A stretch of 5,897 bases of DNA from the NCBI GenBank assembly GCA_019508105.1, contig JAEKMB010000240.1, positions 1 to 5,897 on the forward strand. Reading direction: 5' to 3'. The first letter of the stretch is position 1. Every line of letters starts with the position of its first letter. The notes beneath the pieces were generated by a model that was given only the letters and a program-made list of their open reading frames with translations, was not told where the DNA came from and searched no databases. The stretch is from Alphaproteobacteria bacterium (GTDB taxonomy: Bacteria; Pseudomonadota; Alphaproteobacteria; Micropepsales; Micropepsaceae). Position numbers and translations under genes: made by a program. Positions 1-5,057 of the stretch are shown one piece after another.

Positions 1-55
1 TGTCGTCAACCTCGATGGGGCCGAAAGTGTCGGTTTCGGTGCGGGTCTTGGTCAT
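1..55 (-). CDS. fumC: Class II fumarate hydratase, N-terminal fragment (cut by window edge)
   Basis: Only the first 18 codons are present, reading MTKTRTETDTFGPIEVDD from an ATG at 55-53. The stretch RTETDTFGPIEV is the characteristic N-terminal signature of class II (iron-independent, homotetrameric) fumarases, which interconvert fumarate and L-malate in the TCA cycle in the cytoplasm. The catalytic regions of the protein lie outside the window. The gene starts 21 bp after the sspB stop codon on the same strand, so the two may share a transcript; no strong Shine-Dalgarno is seen, only a purine stretch GAAAGA about 9 bases before the ATG. The call rests on a short but diagnostic match; a related lyase of the same superfamily (for example aspartase) is less likely because of the exact TETDTFGPIEV wording. 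Confidence 0.8.
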   Translation of the reverse strand, partial: MTKTRTETDTFGPIEVDD

Positions 56-76
56 GGATGGGTCTTTCGAAATAGA

Positions 77-580
77 TTATTTTTTACGAAATGAATCCAG
101 GCTGACCACTTCGCCGGGCTTCTCGCCGGCGGGGACGGCAGCCGGCTTGGGCTCGGGCGCCTCGGCCGGCTCCGGCGGATTGGTCGGCACCATCACCGGC
201 CCGGTGGCGGGCTTGGCGGCCTCGCCCTCGGCGCGGAACTGCAGGCCGAACTGCACGCCGGGGTCAAAAAAGGCGGTCAGGGCATTGAAGGGAATATGCA
301 GCGGCGCCGGCAGCTTCTTGAAGGTCAGCGTCACTTCGAAATAATCGTCCTTCACCTTCAGCGCCCAATATTGGTGCTGGATGATGATGGTCATTTCGTC
401 GGGATATTGCTCCTTGAGGAAATCGGGAATGTCCACACCGTCGGCATGGGTCTTGAAGGTCAAATAGAAATGATGCGCCCCGATCAGCCCGGACTTTTCG
501 ATGCGGCGCAACGCATCGCGCACCACGCCGCGCAGCGCCGAGTCGGTAAGAGCCTGATAACCGATAAAGTCTTTTGCCAT
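77..580 (-). CDS. sspB: SspB-family ClpXP adaptor (alphaproteobacterial type)
   Basis: Encodes a 167-residue protein. SspB binds ssrA-tagged proteins and tethers them to the ClpX unfoldase for degradation by ClpXP in the cytoplasm. Seen in sequence: a folded N-terminal domain (about residues 5-116) with the family blocks HHFYLTFKT (36-44), YPDEMTIIIQHQYW (59-72) and FDPGVQFGLQF (105-115); a flexible Pro/Ala/Glu-rich linker (about 118-156); and a C-terminal tail EVVSLDSFRKK (157-167), which matches the short ClpX-docking (XB) peptide that ends SspB proteins. Length is normal for the family. The ATG at 580 is preceded by GAAGG about 6 bases upstream, which supports this start. fumC follows 21 bp downstream. 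The tmRNA gene that would make its substrates' tags lies in the same window near 4.2-4.5 kb. Confidence 0.93.
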   Translation of the reverse strand: MAKDFIGYQALTDSALRGVVRDALRRIEKSGLIGAHHFYLTFKTHADGVDIPDFLKEQYPDEMTIIIQHQYWALKVKDDYFEVTLTFKKLPAPLHIPFNALTAFFDPGVQFGLQFRAEGEAAKPATGPVMVPTNPPEPAEAPEPKPAAVPAGEKPGEVVSLDSFRKK

Positions 581-739
581 ATGCCTTCAGAGTAGGCGCC
601 GCATGGATGGAGTCAATTGCGGCACGGGCTCTGGCCCCGCCGCATGGGCCTATTTTGACGCAATTGCGAGGAAAACGGAACCGGACCGGCATAAACGCCG
701 TTGTGAATAAGCTGTGCCATAAGCCCCCGGAATCCTGTC
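581..739. promoter_or_regulatory. Divergent intergenic region between sspB and the glycosyltransferase
   Basis: These 159 bases must carry the promoters for sspB (leftward) and the glycosyltransferase gene (rightward). I see a 10-bp perfect palindrome CGCAATTGCG at 659-668 and a second CAATTG core at 615-620, about 47 bp apart. They could be operator-like, but CAATTG is itself a palindrome and the arrangement may be chance. A TTGACG at 655-660 resembles a -35 box, but no convincing -10 lies 16-18 bases after it. No RNA gene or small ORF is supported here. Confidence 0.3.
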
Positions 740-1798
740 ATGAAAATCGCGCAGATCGCCCCCCTGGTCGAAAGTGTGCCGCCCACCCTTTATGGCGGCA
801 CCGAGCGCGTGGTTTCCTGGCTGACCGAGGAACTGGTGGCCCAGGGCCATGATGTAACCCTGTTCGCCTCCGGGGATTCCAGGACGGCCGCTCACCTGGT
901 GCCCATCGTGCCGCGGGCGCTGCGGCTGGAGGGCATTCACAACTCGACCCCCTACAACATCATCATGCTGGACCAGCTGGCGGCGCGCAGCCATGAGTTT
1001 GACGTGATGCATTTCCACATCGACTTCTTCCACTATCCCCTGTTTCGCAACATGGCGCACCGGACCCTCACCACCCTGCATGGCCGCCAGGACCTGCCTG
1101 AGCTGCCCGACATCTACCGCGCCTTTCCGCACATGCCGCTGGTTTCGATTTCCAACCATCAGAGAAAACCCGTGCCGCCGGTGAACTGGCGCGGCACCGT
1201 CTATCACGGGTTGCCGGAGGGGCTGCTGAAGGAAGGTAAAGGTGAGGGCGGCTATCTGGCGTTCCTGGGGCGCATCTGCGCCGACAAGGGCATCCTGCCG
1301 GCCATCGAGATCGCCCGCCGCGCCGGCAGACGTTTGAAAGTGGCGGCCAAGGTGGATCCGGCCGACCGGAAATATTTTGACGAACAGGTCAAGCCGGTGC
1401 TGGACCACAGCCCGCATGTGGAATTCATCGGCGAGATCAATGACAGCCAGAAACAGGATTTCCTGGGCAATGCCGCGGCGCTGCTGTTTCCCATTTCCTG
1501 GCCCGAGCCCTTTGGCCTGGTGATGATCGAAAGCATGGCGGTGGGCACGCCGGTGATCGCCTTCAACAGCGGCTCGGTGTCCGAGATCATGGATGACGGC
1601 CTGACCGGCTTTGTGGTCGAGACGATCGACCAGGCGGCGGCGGCGGTGGGCAAGCTGGACCGGCTGTTCCGCCCCTCCATCCGCTCGCGCTTCGAGGAAC
1701 GCTTCAGCGCCCGCGCCATGGCCTGCGAATATGTGAAGATTTACGAGACGCTGGCATCACAGGGAAGCCGGGGCGCGGTCGAAATGGCCGCGGAGTGA
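740..1798 (+). CDS. GT4-family glycosyltransferase (GT-B fold)
   Basis: Encodes a 352-residue cytoplasmic retaining glycosyltransferase that transfers a sugar from a nucleotide-sugar donor; neither donor nor acceptor can be read from sequence. N-terminal Rossmann half: MKIAQIAPL, then the glycine-rich GGTERV (residues 19-24), FDVMHFHID (87-95) and LHGR (113-116). C-terminal donor-binding half: FLGRICADKG (175-184), with the typical GR..xDKG wording, and PEPFGLVMIESMAVGTPVIA (255-274), which holds the EX7E pair E256 and E264 of family GT4. No signal peptide or membrane segment is seen. The ATG at 740 has only a weak upstream GGA, but the start fits the usual N-terminus of the family. The gene ends 1 bp before the earliest possible start of the next gene, so the two are almost certainly co-transcribed. 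Confidence 0.9.
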   Translation: MKIAQIAPLVESVPPTLYGGTERVVSWLTEELVAQGHDVTLFASGDSRTAAHLVPIVPRALRLEGIHNSTPYNIIMLDQLAARSHEFDVMHFHIDFFHYPLFRNMAHRTLTTLHGRQDLPELPDIYRAFPHMPLVSISNHQRKPVPPVNWRGTVYHGLPEGLLKEGKGEGGYLAFLGRICADKGILPAIEIARRAGRRLKVAAKVDPADRKYFDEQVKPVLDHSPHVEFIGEINDSQKQDFLGNAAALLFPISWPEPFGLVMIESMAVGTPVIAFNSGSVSEIMDDGLTGFVVETIDQAAAAVGKLDRLFRPSIRSRFEERFSARAMACEYVKIYETLASQGSRGAVEMAAE

Positions 1799-1817
1799 TT
1801 TGAAACGCGAGGAAATC

Positions 1818-4001
1818 ATGGAGGCCAGGACCCTCCCGGACTCGCCTGACGATATTTCGACTTTCTATATTCAGGCGACGGAATCCATCCAGGAACGCTG
1901 GCCCCGCACTCTCAAGCAGGGCGACAGCTTCGCCATGTTCGATGCGCTGGGCGATGTGATCGCGCCCGGATTGACCCCGGGCGGGCTGTTCCACAACGAT
2001 ACCCGCTATCTGTCAGGCGTGCAGCTCTTGATCGACGGCCAGCGGCCACTGCTGCTGTCCAGCGCGGTGGAGAATGACAATGTCATCCTGACCGTGGATC
2101 TTTCCAATCCCGACATCTACCAGGGCAGCGCCATCATCCTGCCGCGCGAGATTCTGCATATCCGGCGTTCAAAATTCCTCTGGCAGGGCGCCTGCCATGA
2201 ACGCATCGCGGTACATAATTTCGATGCCACGCCGCAGAAATGCTGGCTGACCCTGAACTTCGCCGCCGATTTCGCCGACCTGTTCGAGATTCGCGGCATC
2301 CAGCGGCCCCGGCGCGGCGAGACCAGCATAGCGGTGATCGGCGGGACCAAGACCATCTTCCGCTATGTCGGCCTGGACAAGGTGGAACGGCGCAGCGAGA
2401 TCGGCTTTGACCCGCCGCCGCGCCAGCTTTCCAAGAGCCAGGCGCTGTACCAGCTTGAGCTGGAGCCTGGGGAACAGTTCGCCATCGTAATGACGGTGCG
2501 CTGCACCGATTCCGGCATGAAGCGCGTCCCGGCGGCCGAGGCGTTCAGCGAGCCCTATCGCGCGGCGCGGCGTGGTGCGGCGCGCGCCGCCGCGTTGGGC
2601 GGCAGCGTGACCTCCAGCAACCAGATGGCCAACCGCATGCTGCACCGGGCAGGGGCGGACCTCTCCATGCTGGTGACGGACACGCCGCAGGGTCCGTATC
2701 CCTATGCCGGCACGCCCTGGTTCTCCACCCCGTTCGGGCGTGACGGCATCATCACGGCGCTGCAGATGCTGTGGCTGGATCCCGAACTGGCGCGCGGGGT
2801 GCTGGGGTATCTCGCCGCCCACCAGGCGACGGAGATGGACGAGCGCGCCGATGCCGAGCCGGGCAAAATCCTGCACGAGACGCGCTCCTGCGAAATGGCG
2901 GTGCTGGGGGAAGTGCCGTTCGGGCATTATTACGGCAGCGTGGATTCCACGCCCTTGTTCGTTTGGCTGGCGGCGCGTTATTTCGAGCGCTGCGGCGATC
3001 TTTCAACCATCCGCGCCCTGTGGCCGAATATCGAAGCGGCGCTGGCCTGGATCGACAAGTATGGCGACCAGGATGGCGACGGCTTTGTCGAATATTACCG
3101 GGTCAGCGAGAACGGCCTGACCAACCAGGGCTGGAAGGATTCCGCCGACTCGGTGATGCATGCCGATGGCCAGCTTGCCAGCGGCCCGATCGCGCTGTGC
3201 GAAGTACAGGCCTATGTCTATGCCGCGCGCAAGGAAGGCGCTGCTCTGGCCGCCGCCCTGGGTTACGACAGCCGCGCGGCGGAGCTGCAGGAAGCCGCGG
3301 AAAAACTGCGTGTGGCCTTCGAGGAAAAATTCTGGCTGGAGGAATTGGGCACCTATGCCATCGCGCTGGACGGGGCCAAGCAGCCTTGCCGGGTGCGGAG
3401 CTCCAATGCCGGGCAGGTGCTGGCCTGCGGCATCGCCGCGCCGGAGCGGGCCGAGGCCCTGGCCGCCACCCTGATGACGCCGGAAATGTTTTCCGGCTGG
3501 GGGGTGCGCACCCTGTCGACGGATGCGGCGCGCTTCAATCCCATGTCCTATCACAATGGCTCGATCTGGCCGCACGACAATGCCCTGATCGCCCTGGGCC
3601 TGTCGCGCTATGGCCTCAAGCGTGGCGCCTCGGCGATTTTCGAAGGCCTGTTCGATGCCGCCACCCATATGGAGATGATGCGTTTCCCCGAACTGTTCTG
3701 CGGCTTTCCCCGCCGGCGCGGCGTGGCACCGGTGCTCTATCCGGTGGCCTGCGCGCCGCAGGCCTGGGCCAGTGTGGTGCCCTTCGCCCTGCTGCAGGCC
3801 TGTCTGGGGCTGGAGCTGTGTCATGCGCGGCGCGAGATCCGCTTCAACAATCCGCAGCTCCCCCGATTGGAAGAGATTGAGATCAATGATCTGGAACTGG
3901 CGGGCGCCAATGTGAATCTGCGGCTGCGCCGGCGCGGCGCGCATACCGAAGTTGCCATTGTCTCGCAGCGCGGCGATATTTCGATCAAGATTACGCAGTA
4001 G
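1818..4001 (+). CDS. Amylo-alpha-1,6-glucosidase / glycogen-debranching-type glycoside hydrolase
   Basis: Encodes a 727-residue protein if started at the ATG at 1818, which has GAGG 5 bases upstream. A TTG at 1800, with GGAG four bases before it, would add six residues and cannot be excluded. Residues about 10-230 form the N-terminal beta domain seen in bacterial debranching-like enzymes (GDE_N_bis type), with TLKQGDSFAMFDALGD and GLFHNDTRYLSG near the start. About 265-670 form an (alpha/alpha) barrel with TPWFSTPFGRDG (D309, codon 2742-2744), DQDGDGFVEY (417-426), GWKDS (438-442), NGSIWPHDN (580-588) and PELFCGF (E625). Acidic residues in the GRDG and PELF blocks are the likely catalytic ones by family analogy, not proven here. 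No signal peptide is seen, so it acts in the cytoplasm on alpha-glucans or a small glucoside. It pairs with the upstream glycosyltransferase. The stop is TAG at 3999-4001. Confidence 0.88.
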   Translation: MEARTLPDSPDDISTFYIQATESIQERWPRTLKQGDSFAMFDALGDVIAPGLTPGGLFHNDTRYLSGVQLLIDGQRPLLLSSAVENDNVILTVDLSNPDIYQGSAIILPREILHIRRSKFLWQGACHERIAVHNFDATPQKCWLTLNFAADFADLFEIRGIQRPRRGETSIAVIGGTKTIFRYVGLDKVERRSEIGFDPPPRQLSKSQALYQLELEPGEQFAIVMTVRCTDSGMKRVPAAEAFSEPYRAARRGAARAAALGGSVTSSNQMANRMLHRAGADLSMLVTDTPQGPYPYAGTPWFSTPFGRDGIITALQMLWLDPELARGVLGYLAAHQATEMDERADAEPGKILHETRSCEMAVLGEVPFGHYYGSVDSTPLFVWLAARYFERCGDLSTIRALWPNIEAALAWIDKYGDQDGDGFVEYYRVSENGLTNQGWKDSADSVMHADGQLASGPIALCEVQAYVYAARKEGAALAAALGYDSRAAELQEAAEKLRVAFEEKFWLEELGTYAIALDGAKQPCRVRSSNAGQVLACGIAAPERAEALAATLMTPEMFSGWGVRTLSTDAARFNPMSYHNGSIWPHDNALIALGLSRYGLKRGASAIFEGLFDAATHMEMMRFPELFCGFPRRRGVAPVLYPVACAPQAWASVVPFALLQACLGLELCHARREIRFNNPQLPRLEEIEINDLELAGANVNLRLRRRGAHTEVAIVSQRGDISIKITQ

Positions 4002-4014
4002 GAAGAAAGTGGGC

Positions 4015-4078
4015 GTCCGTACGCTGACGCTACGGACCTATTGCCCGGTACTTGGAAGAAAGTGGCAGTTGCTTCTGT
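4015..4078. repeat. Direct repeat, copy A (partner of 4174-4238)
   Basis: This 64-base segment aligns with 4174-4238 along its whole length with four substitutions and one single-base gap, about 92 percent identity by eye. It starts with a hairpin GTCCGTA...TACGGAC (4015-4037), continues with TTGCCCGGTAC and ends with GAAAGTGGCAGTTGCTTCTGT. In copy B the last part is the 3' strand of the main tmRNA helix, so on the minus strand copy A is a duplicate of the end of the tmRNA coding piece. A 12-base word GGAAGAAAGTGG flanks the hairpin on both sides (4001-4012 and 4054-4065). Confidence 0.85.
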
Positions 4079-4109
4079 CGTCTCGCCGCTGTCGCGGCTC
4101 GCTAGCACC

Positions 4110-4144
4110 AGCTTTTCTAATTCGCTTGGCTCATAAGAAAAGCT
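4110..4144. repeat. Inverted repeat with 9-bp perfect stem
   Basis: AGCTTTTCT at 4110-4118 and AGAAAAGCT at 4136-4144 are exact reverse complements separated by 17 bases. The loop contains CGCTTGGCT, which matches the real tmRNA at 4263-4271. The structure therefore sits inside the decayed tmRNA copy. A T-run is not present right after either arm, so I do not call it a terminator. Confidence 0.7.
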
Positions 4145-4148
4145 AGGC
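4123..4148 (-). pseudogene. Relic of the tmRNA stop-codon hairpin (degenerate ssrA 3' duplicate)
   Basis: On the plus strand 4123-4131 equals 4263-4271 in 9 of 9 bases (CGCTTGGCT), and 4140-4148 matches 4277-4285 in 8 of 9 (AAGCTAGGC versus AAGTTAGGC). The middle is 8 bases instead of 5. In the real gene this is the hairpin that carries the tag stop codon. Together with copy A at 4015-4078, in the same order and orientation, it indicates a partial duplication of the ssrA coding-piece 3' half that has since decayed; the copy also carries roughly 20 extra bases between the two matching blocks. No tag codons remain in the relic. Confidence 0.55.
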
Positions 4149-4172
4149 GTGCCCGGTAGCAGAAGAGAATGG

Positions 4173-4197
4173 GGTCCGTACGCTGTCGCTACGGACC
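4173..4197 (-). terminator. Hairpin after tmRNA 3' end, possible terminator or processing signal
   Basis: GGTCCGTA and TACGGACC form an 8-bp stem, with a further GC/GC pair across a bulge. It lies about 25-30 bases past the last tmRNA helix on the minus strand, a reasonable place for a transcript end. The following bases on that strand are C-rich then CATTCTCTTCT, not a clean T-run, so intrinsic termination is doubtful. A near-identical hairpin occurs at 4015-4037 (7 bp, loop changed from TGTC to TGAC). Confidence 0.35.
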
Positions 4198-4238
4198 TGT
4201 TGCCCGGTACCCGGAGAGAAAGTGGCAGTTGCTTCTGT
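4174..4238. repeat. Direct repeat, copy B (overlaps the tmRNA 3' end)
   Basis: This 65-base segment is the partner of 4015-4078. Its right part (4224-4238) is the 3' strand of the long tmRNA helix on the minus strand; its left part is the hairpin just beyond the expected end of the tmRNA. A 12-base word CTGTTGCCCGGT is repeated exactly at 4197-4208 and 4235-4246, so the strand that pairs with 4346-4354 in the tmRNA exists twice in tandem here. Confidence 0.85.
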
Positions 4239-4395
4239 TGCCCGGTGCAACTACCAAAACCGCGCTTGGCTAACCGAAGTTAGGCAGCGAGGGCCATTTC
4301 ATTATCGTTGGCACCTAAACAATAGTCCGATGACGGCGGAACCATACCGGGCAAAAGAACTGCCTTTACACATCCGTCGATCCTGTTTCGCCCCC
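4221..4395 (-). ncRNA. ssrA: tmRNA coding piece
   Basis: About 175 bases; the 3' end is not fixed by sequence. Order: acceptor 5' strand (4395-4389); CAGGATCGACGG; 5' strand of the long helix (4364-4346); a small stem TCCG/CGGA in the region where pseudoknot PK1 is expected; the tag frame (4312-4280); a hairpin CTAAC-TTCG-GTTAG (4283-4270) that contains the stop codon in its 5' arm; a short CCAA/TTGG stem (4269-4254); and the 3' strand of the long helix (4246-4224). The long helix is 9 pairs TTGCCCGGT/ACCGGGCAA, then 3 pairs CTT/AAG, then 7 pairs GGCAGTT/AACTGCC, with bulges on the 3' side. No separate PK2-PK4 series is visible, so this is a compact form. Confidence 0.85.
4280..4312 (-). other. 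tmRNA tag reading frame, ANDNEMALAA
   Basis: Ten codons from resume codon GCC to TAA spell ANDNEMALAA. With the alanine carried by the tmRNA the full tag would be A-ANDNEMALAA. It keeps the ANDN start of alphaproteobacterial tags and the ALAA end recognised by ClpX, and equals the length of the E. coli tag (ANDENYALAA). Placement of the resume codon rests on the TAGGT before it, which lines up with TAGTC before GCA in E. coli; one upstream glycine codon (GGT) is the alternative. Confidence 0.92.
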
Positions 4396-4422
4396 ACAGA
4401 AACCCATCGGAAAATGGGCTTG
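4396..4422 (-). other. tmRNA intervening segment (excised)
   Basis: These 27 bases lie between the mature CCA 3' end (4423) and the mature 5' G (4395). They contain a hairpin AGCCCAT / ATGGGTT with a 6-base loop (7 pairs including one G-T). In permuted tmRNAs this stretch is removed from the precursor, with RNase P making the mature 5' end. The boundaries here follow from the acceptor-stem pairing. Confidence 0.8.
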
Positions 4423-4506
4423 TGGTGGAGGCGCCGGGTACTGCCCCCGGGTCCGGGCTGCTTATTACACAGTCGTTTATCGCCATAGTCGCCCGGGCGA
4501 ACCCGG
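4423..4506 (-). ncRNA. ssrA: tmRNA acceptor piece
   Basis: About 84 bases, 5' end approximate. From its 3' end: CCA (4425-4423), discriminator A (4426), acceptor strand CGCCTCC (4433-4427), T-stem CCGGG/CCCGG (4450-4446 with 4438-4434), 7-base loop GGCAGTA (4445-4439), preceded by CCCGGAC, whose GGAC matches the base run before the T-stem in one-piece tmRNAs. The loop is not the usual TTC-type T-loop. At its 5' edge CCGGG-TTCG-CCCGG (4506-4493) makes a 5-bp hairpin with a UUCG loop; whether this remains in the mature piece cannot be told from sequence. Confidence 0.85.
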
Positions 4507-4517
4507 ATGACGTCCCT

Positions 4518-4546
4518 AATATAGGCGCCGGGGGTTAAGAATTGAA
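4518..4546 (-). promoter_or_regulatory. Candidate ssrA promoter
   Basis: On the minus strand TATATT (4523-4518) is a good -10 box and would start transcription near 4512-4511, just before the acceptor-piece hairpin. TTCAAT (4546-4541) lies exactly 17 bases upstream but matches TTGACA in only three of six positions, so the -35 assignment is weak. The region lies in front of the divergent gene that starts at 4596. Confidence 0.5.
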
Positions 4547-4595
4547 GGGTGGAACCTGCTTGACTCCCGGCCAGCAGACGGGCATCCGCCTGAAA

Positions 4596-5033
4596 ATGAA
4601 GCCCATTTTCGCCAGCGAAACCGAAATTGTGCGCATCGGCGAGGGGCTGATGGCCTGCAGCCTGCCACGCGCGGAATGGACCCATGCCGCCCATTTCGCC
4701 GCGGCGCTGTGGCTGATGCGCTACCGGCCGGAACTGGAACCCGCGGCCGTCATGCCGGGGCTGATCCGCGCCTTCAATGAATCGGTGGGCGGGGTGAACA
4801 GCGACAGCGCCGGCTATCATGAGACCATTACGCTGGCCTCGCTCAGGGCGGCGCGCGGCGTGTACGCCAGTTTCCCGTCCGATGTGCCGGTCTACCGCAT
4901 CGTCAACGCCCTGATGGGCACCAATTTCGCCAATCCCAACTGGCTGCTGGAATATTGGTCGCGGGAGCGGCTGATGTCGGTCCAGGCGCGCCGCGCCTGG
5001 CTGGAACCGGATTTGAAGGCCCTGCCATTCTGA
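4596..5033 (+). CDS. Conserved-looking hypothetical protein, 145 aa
   Basis: I do not recognise a named family. The protein is soluble, mostly helical in appearance, with no signal peptide or membrane segment. Notable blocks: EWTHAAHFAAALW (27-39), FNESVGGVNSDSAGYHETIT (60-79) and LLEYWSRERLMS (117-128). H30, H33, H75 and E76 could form a metal or catalytic site, but that is inference. I chose the ATG at 4596 although it lacks a Shine-Dalgarno. TTG starts at 4542 or 4560 (the latter with GGTGGA upstream) keep the same frame and would add 18 or 12 residues, but the 4542 start overlaps the candidate ssrA promoter, and the added residues look unlike protein. The stop is 24 bp before thyA, so the two probably form an operon; the tmRNA gene diverges upstream. 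Confidence 0.75.
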   Translation: MKPIFASETEIVRIGEGLMACSLPRAEWTHAAHFAAALWLMRYRPELEPAAVMPGLIRAFNESVGGVNSDSAGYHETITLASLRAARGVYASFPSDVPVYRIVNALMGTNFANPNWLLEYWSRERLMSVQARRAWLEPDLKALPF

Positions 5034-5057
5034 TGCGAATCCGCTAGGATTTCCCCC

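Larger units (their letters stand above)
4221..4511 (-). ncRNA. ssrA: Transfer-messenger RNA, circularly permuted two-piece (alpha) type
   Basis: tmRNA rescues stalled ribosomes: charged with alanine, it adds a tag that marks the product for ClpXP and related proteases. On the minus strand the order is reversed relative to one-piece tmRNA: the acceptor part with its CCA end comes first, then a short intervening segment, then the 5' part with the tag. Seen: GGGGGCG (4395-4389) pairs with CGCCTCC (4433-4427) in a 7-bp acceptor stem with a G-U at the third pair, the alanyl-tRNA synthetase mark; discriminator A and encoded CCA at 4426-4423; a T-arm with GGAC before it; CAGGATCGACGG after the acceptor stem, close to the canonical tmRNA 5' domain; the tag ANDNEMALAA with stop TAA; and a long helix of 4364-4346 with 4246-4224. 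The outer ends are approximate: the 5' end from a putative -10 box, the 3' end from the last helix. Confidence 0.95.

Noticed and set aside
650..1417. Minus-strand 255-codon frame under the glycosyltransferase gene
   Set aside because: Antisense shadow; the opposite strand has a continuous GT4 protein with its EX7E motif.
2771..3880. Plus-strand 369-codon frame inside the glucosidase gene
   Set aside because: Frame-shifted shadow of GC-rich coding sequence; the real frame carries all conserved blocks without interruption.
2169..3944. Long open frames on the minus strand inside the glucosidase gene (2169-2927 and 3003-3944)
   Set aside because: Antisense to a gene with clear family motifs along its length; their translations show no motif.
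4110..4144. Intrinsic terminator for the glucosidase transcript
   Set aside because: The stem is A/T-rich with a 17-base loop and no T-run follows on the plus strand.
3952..4146. Plus-strand 64-codon ORF across the end of the glucosidase gene
   Set aside because: Overlaps the glucosidase end in another frame and runs through the repeats; Arg/Ser-rich shadow.
4001..4240. CRISPR array or insertion sequence
   Set aside because: Only two long copies with unequal spacing, no transposase frame and no spacer-like regularity; the tmRNA duplicate explains them better.
4280..4486. Minus-strand 68-codon ORF ending in ANDNEMALAA
   Set aside because: The last ten codons are the tmRNA tag; the upstream part spans the acceptor piece and intervening segment and is not a protein.
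4222..4488. Plus-strand 88-codon ORF
   Set aside because: Entirely antisense to the tmRNA; no family resemblance or ribosome binding site.
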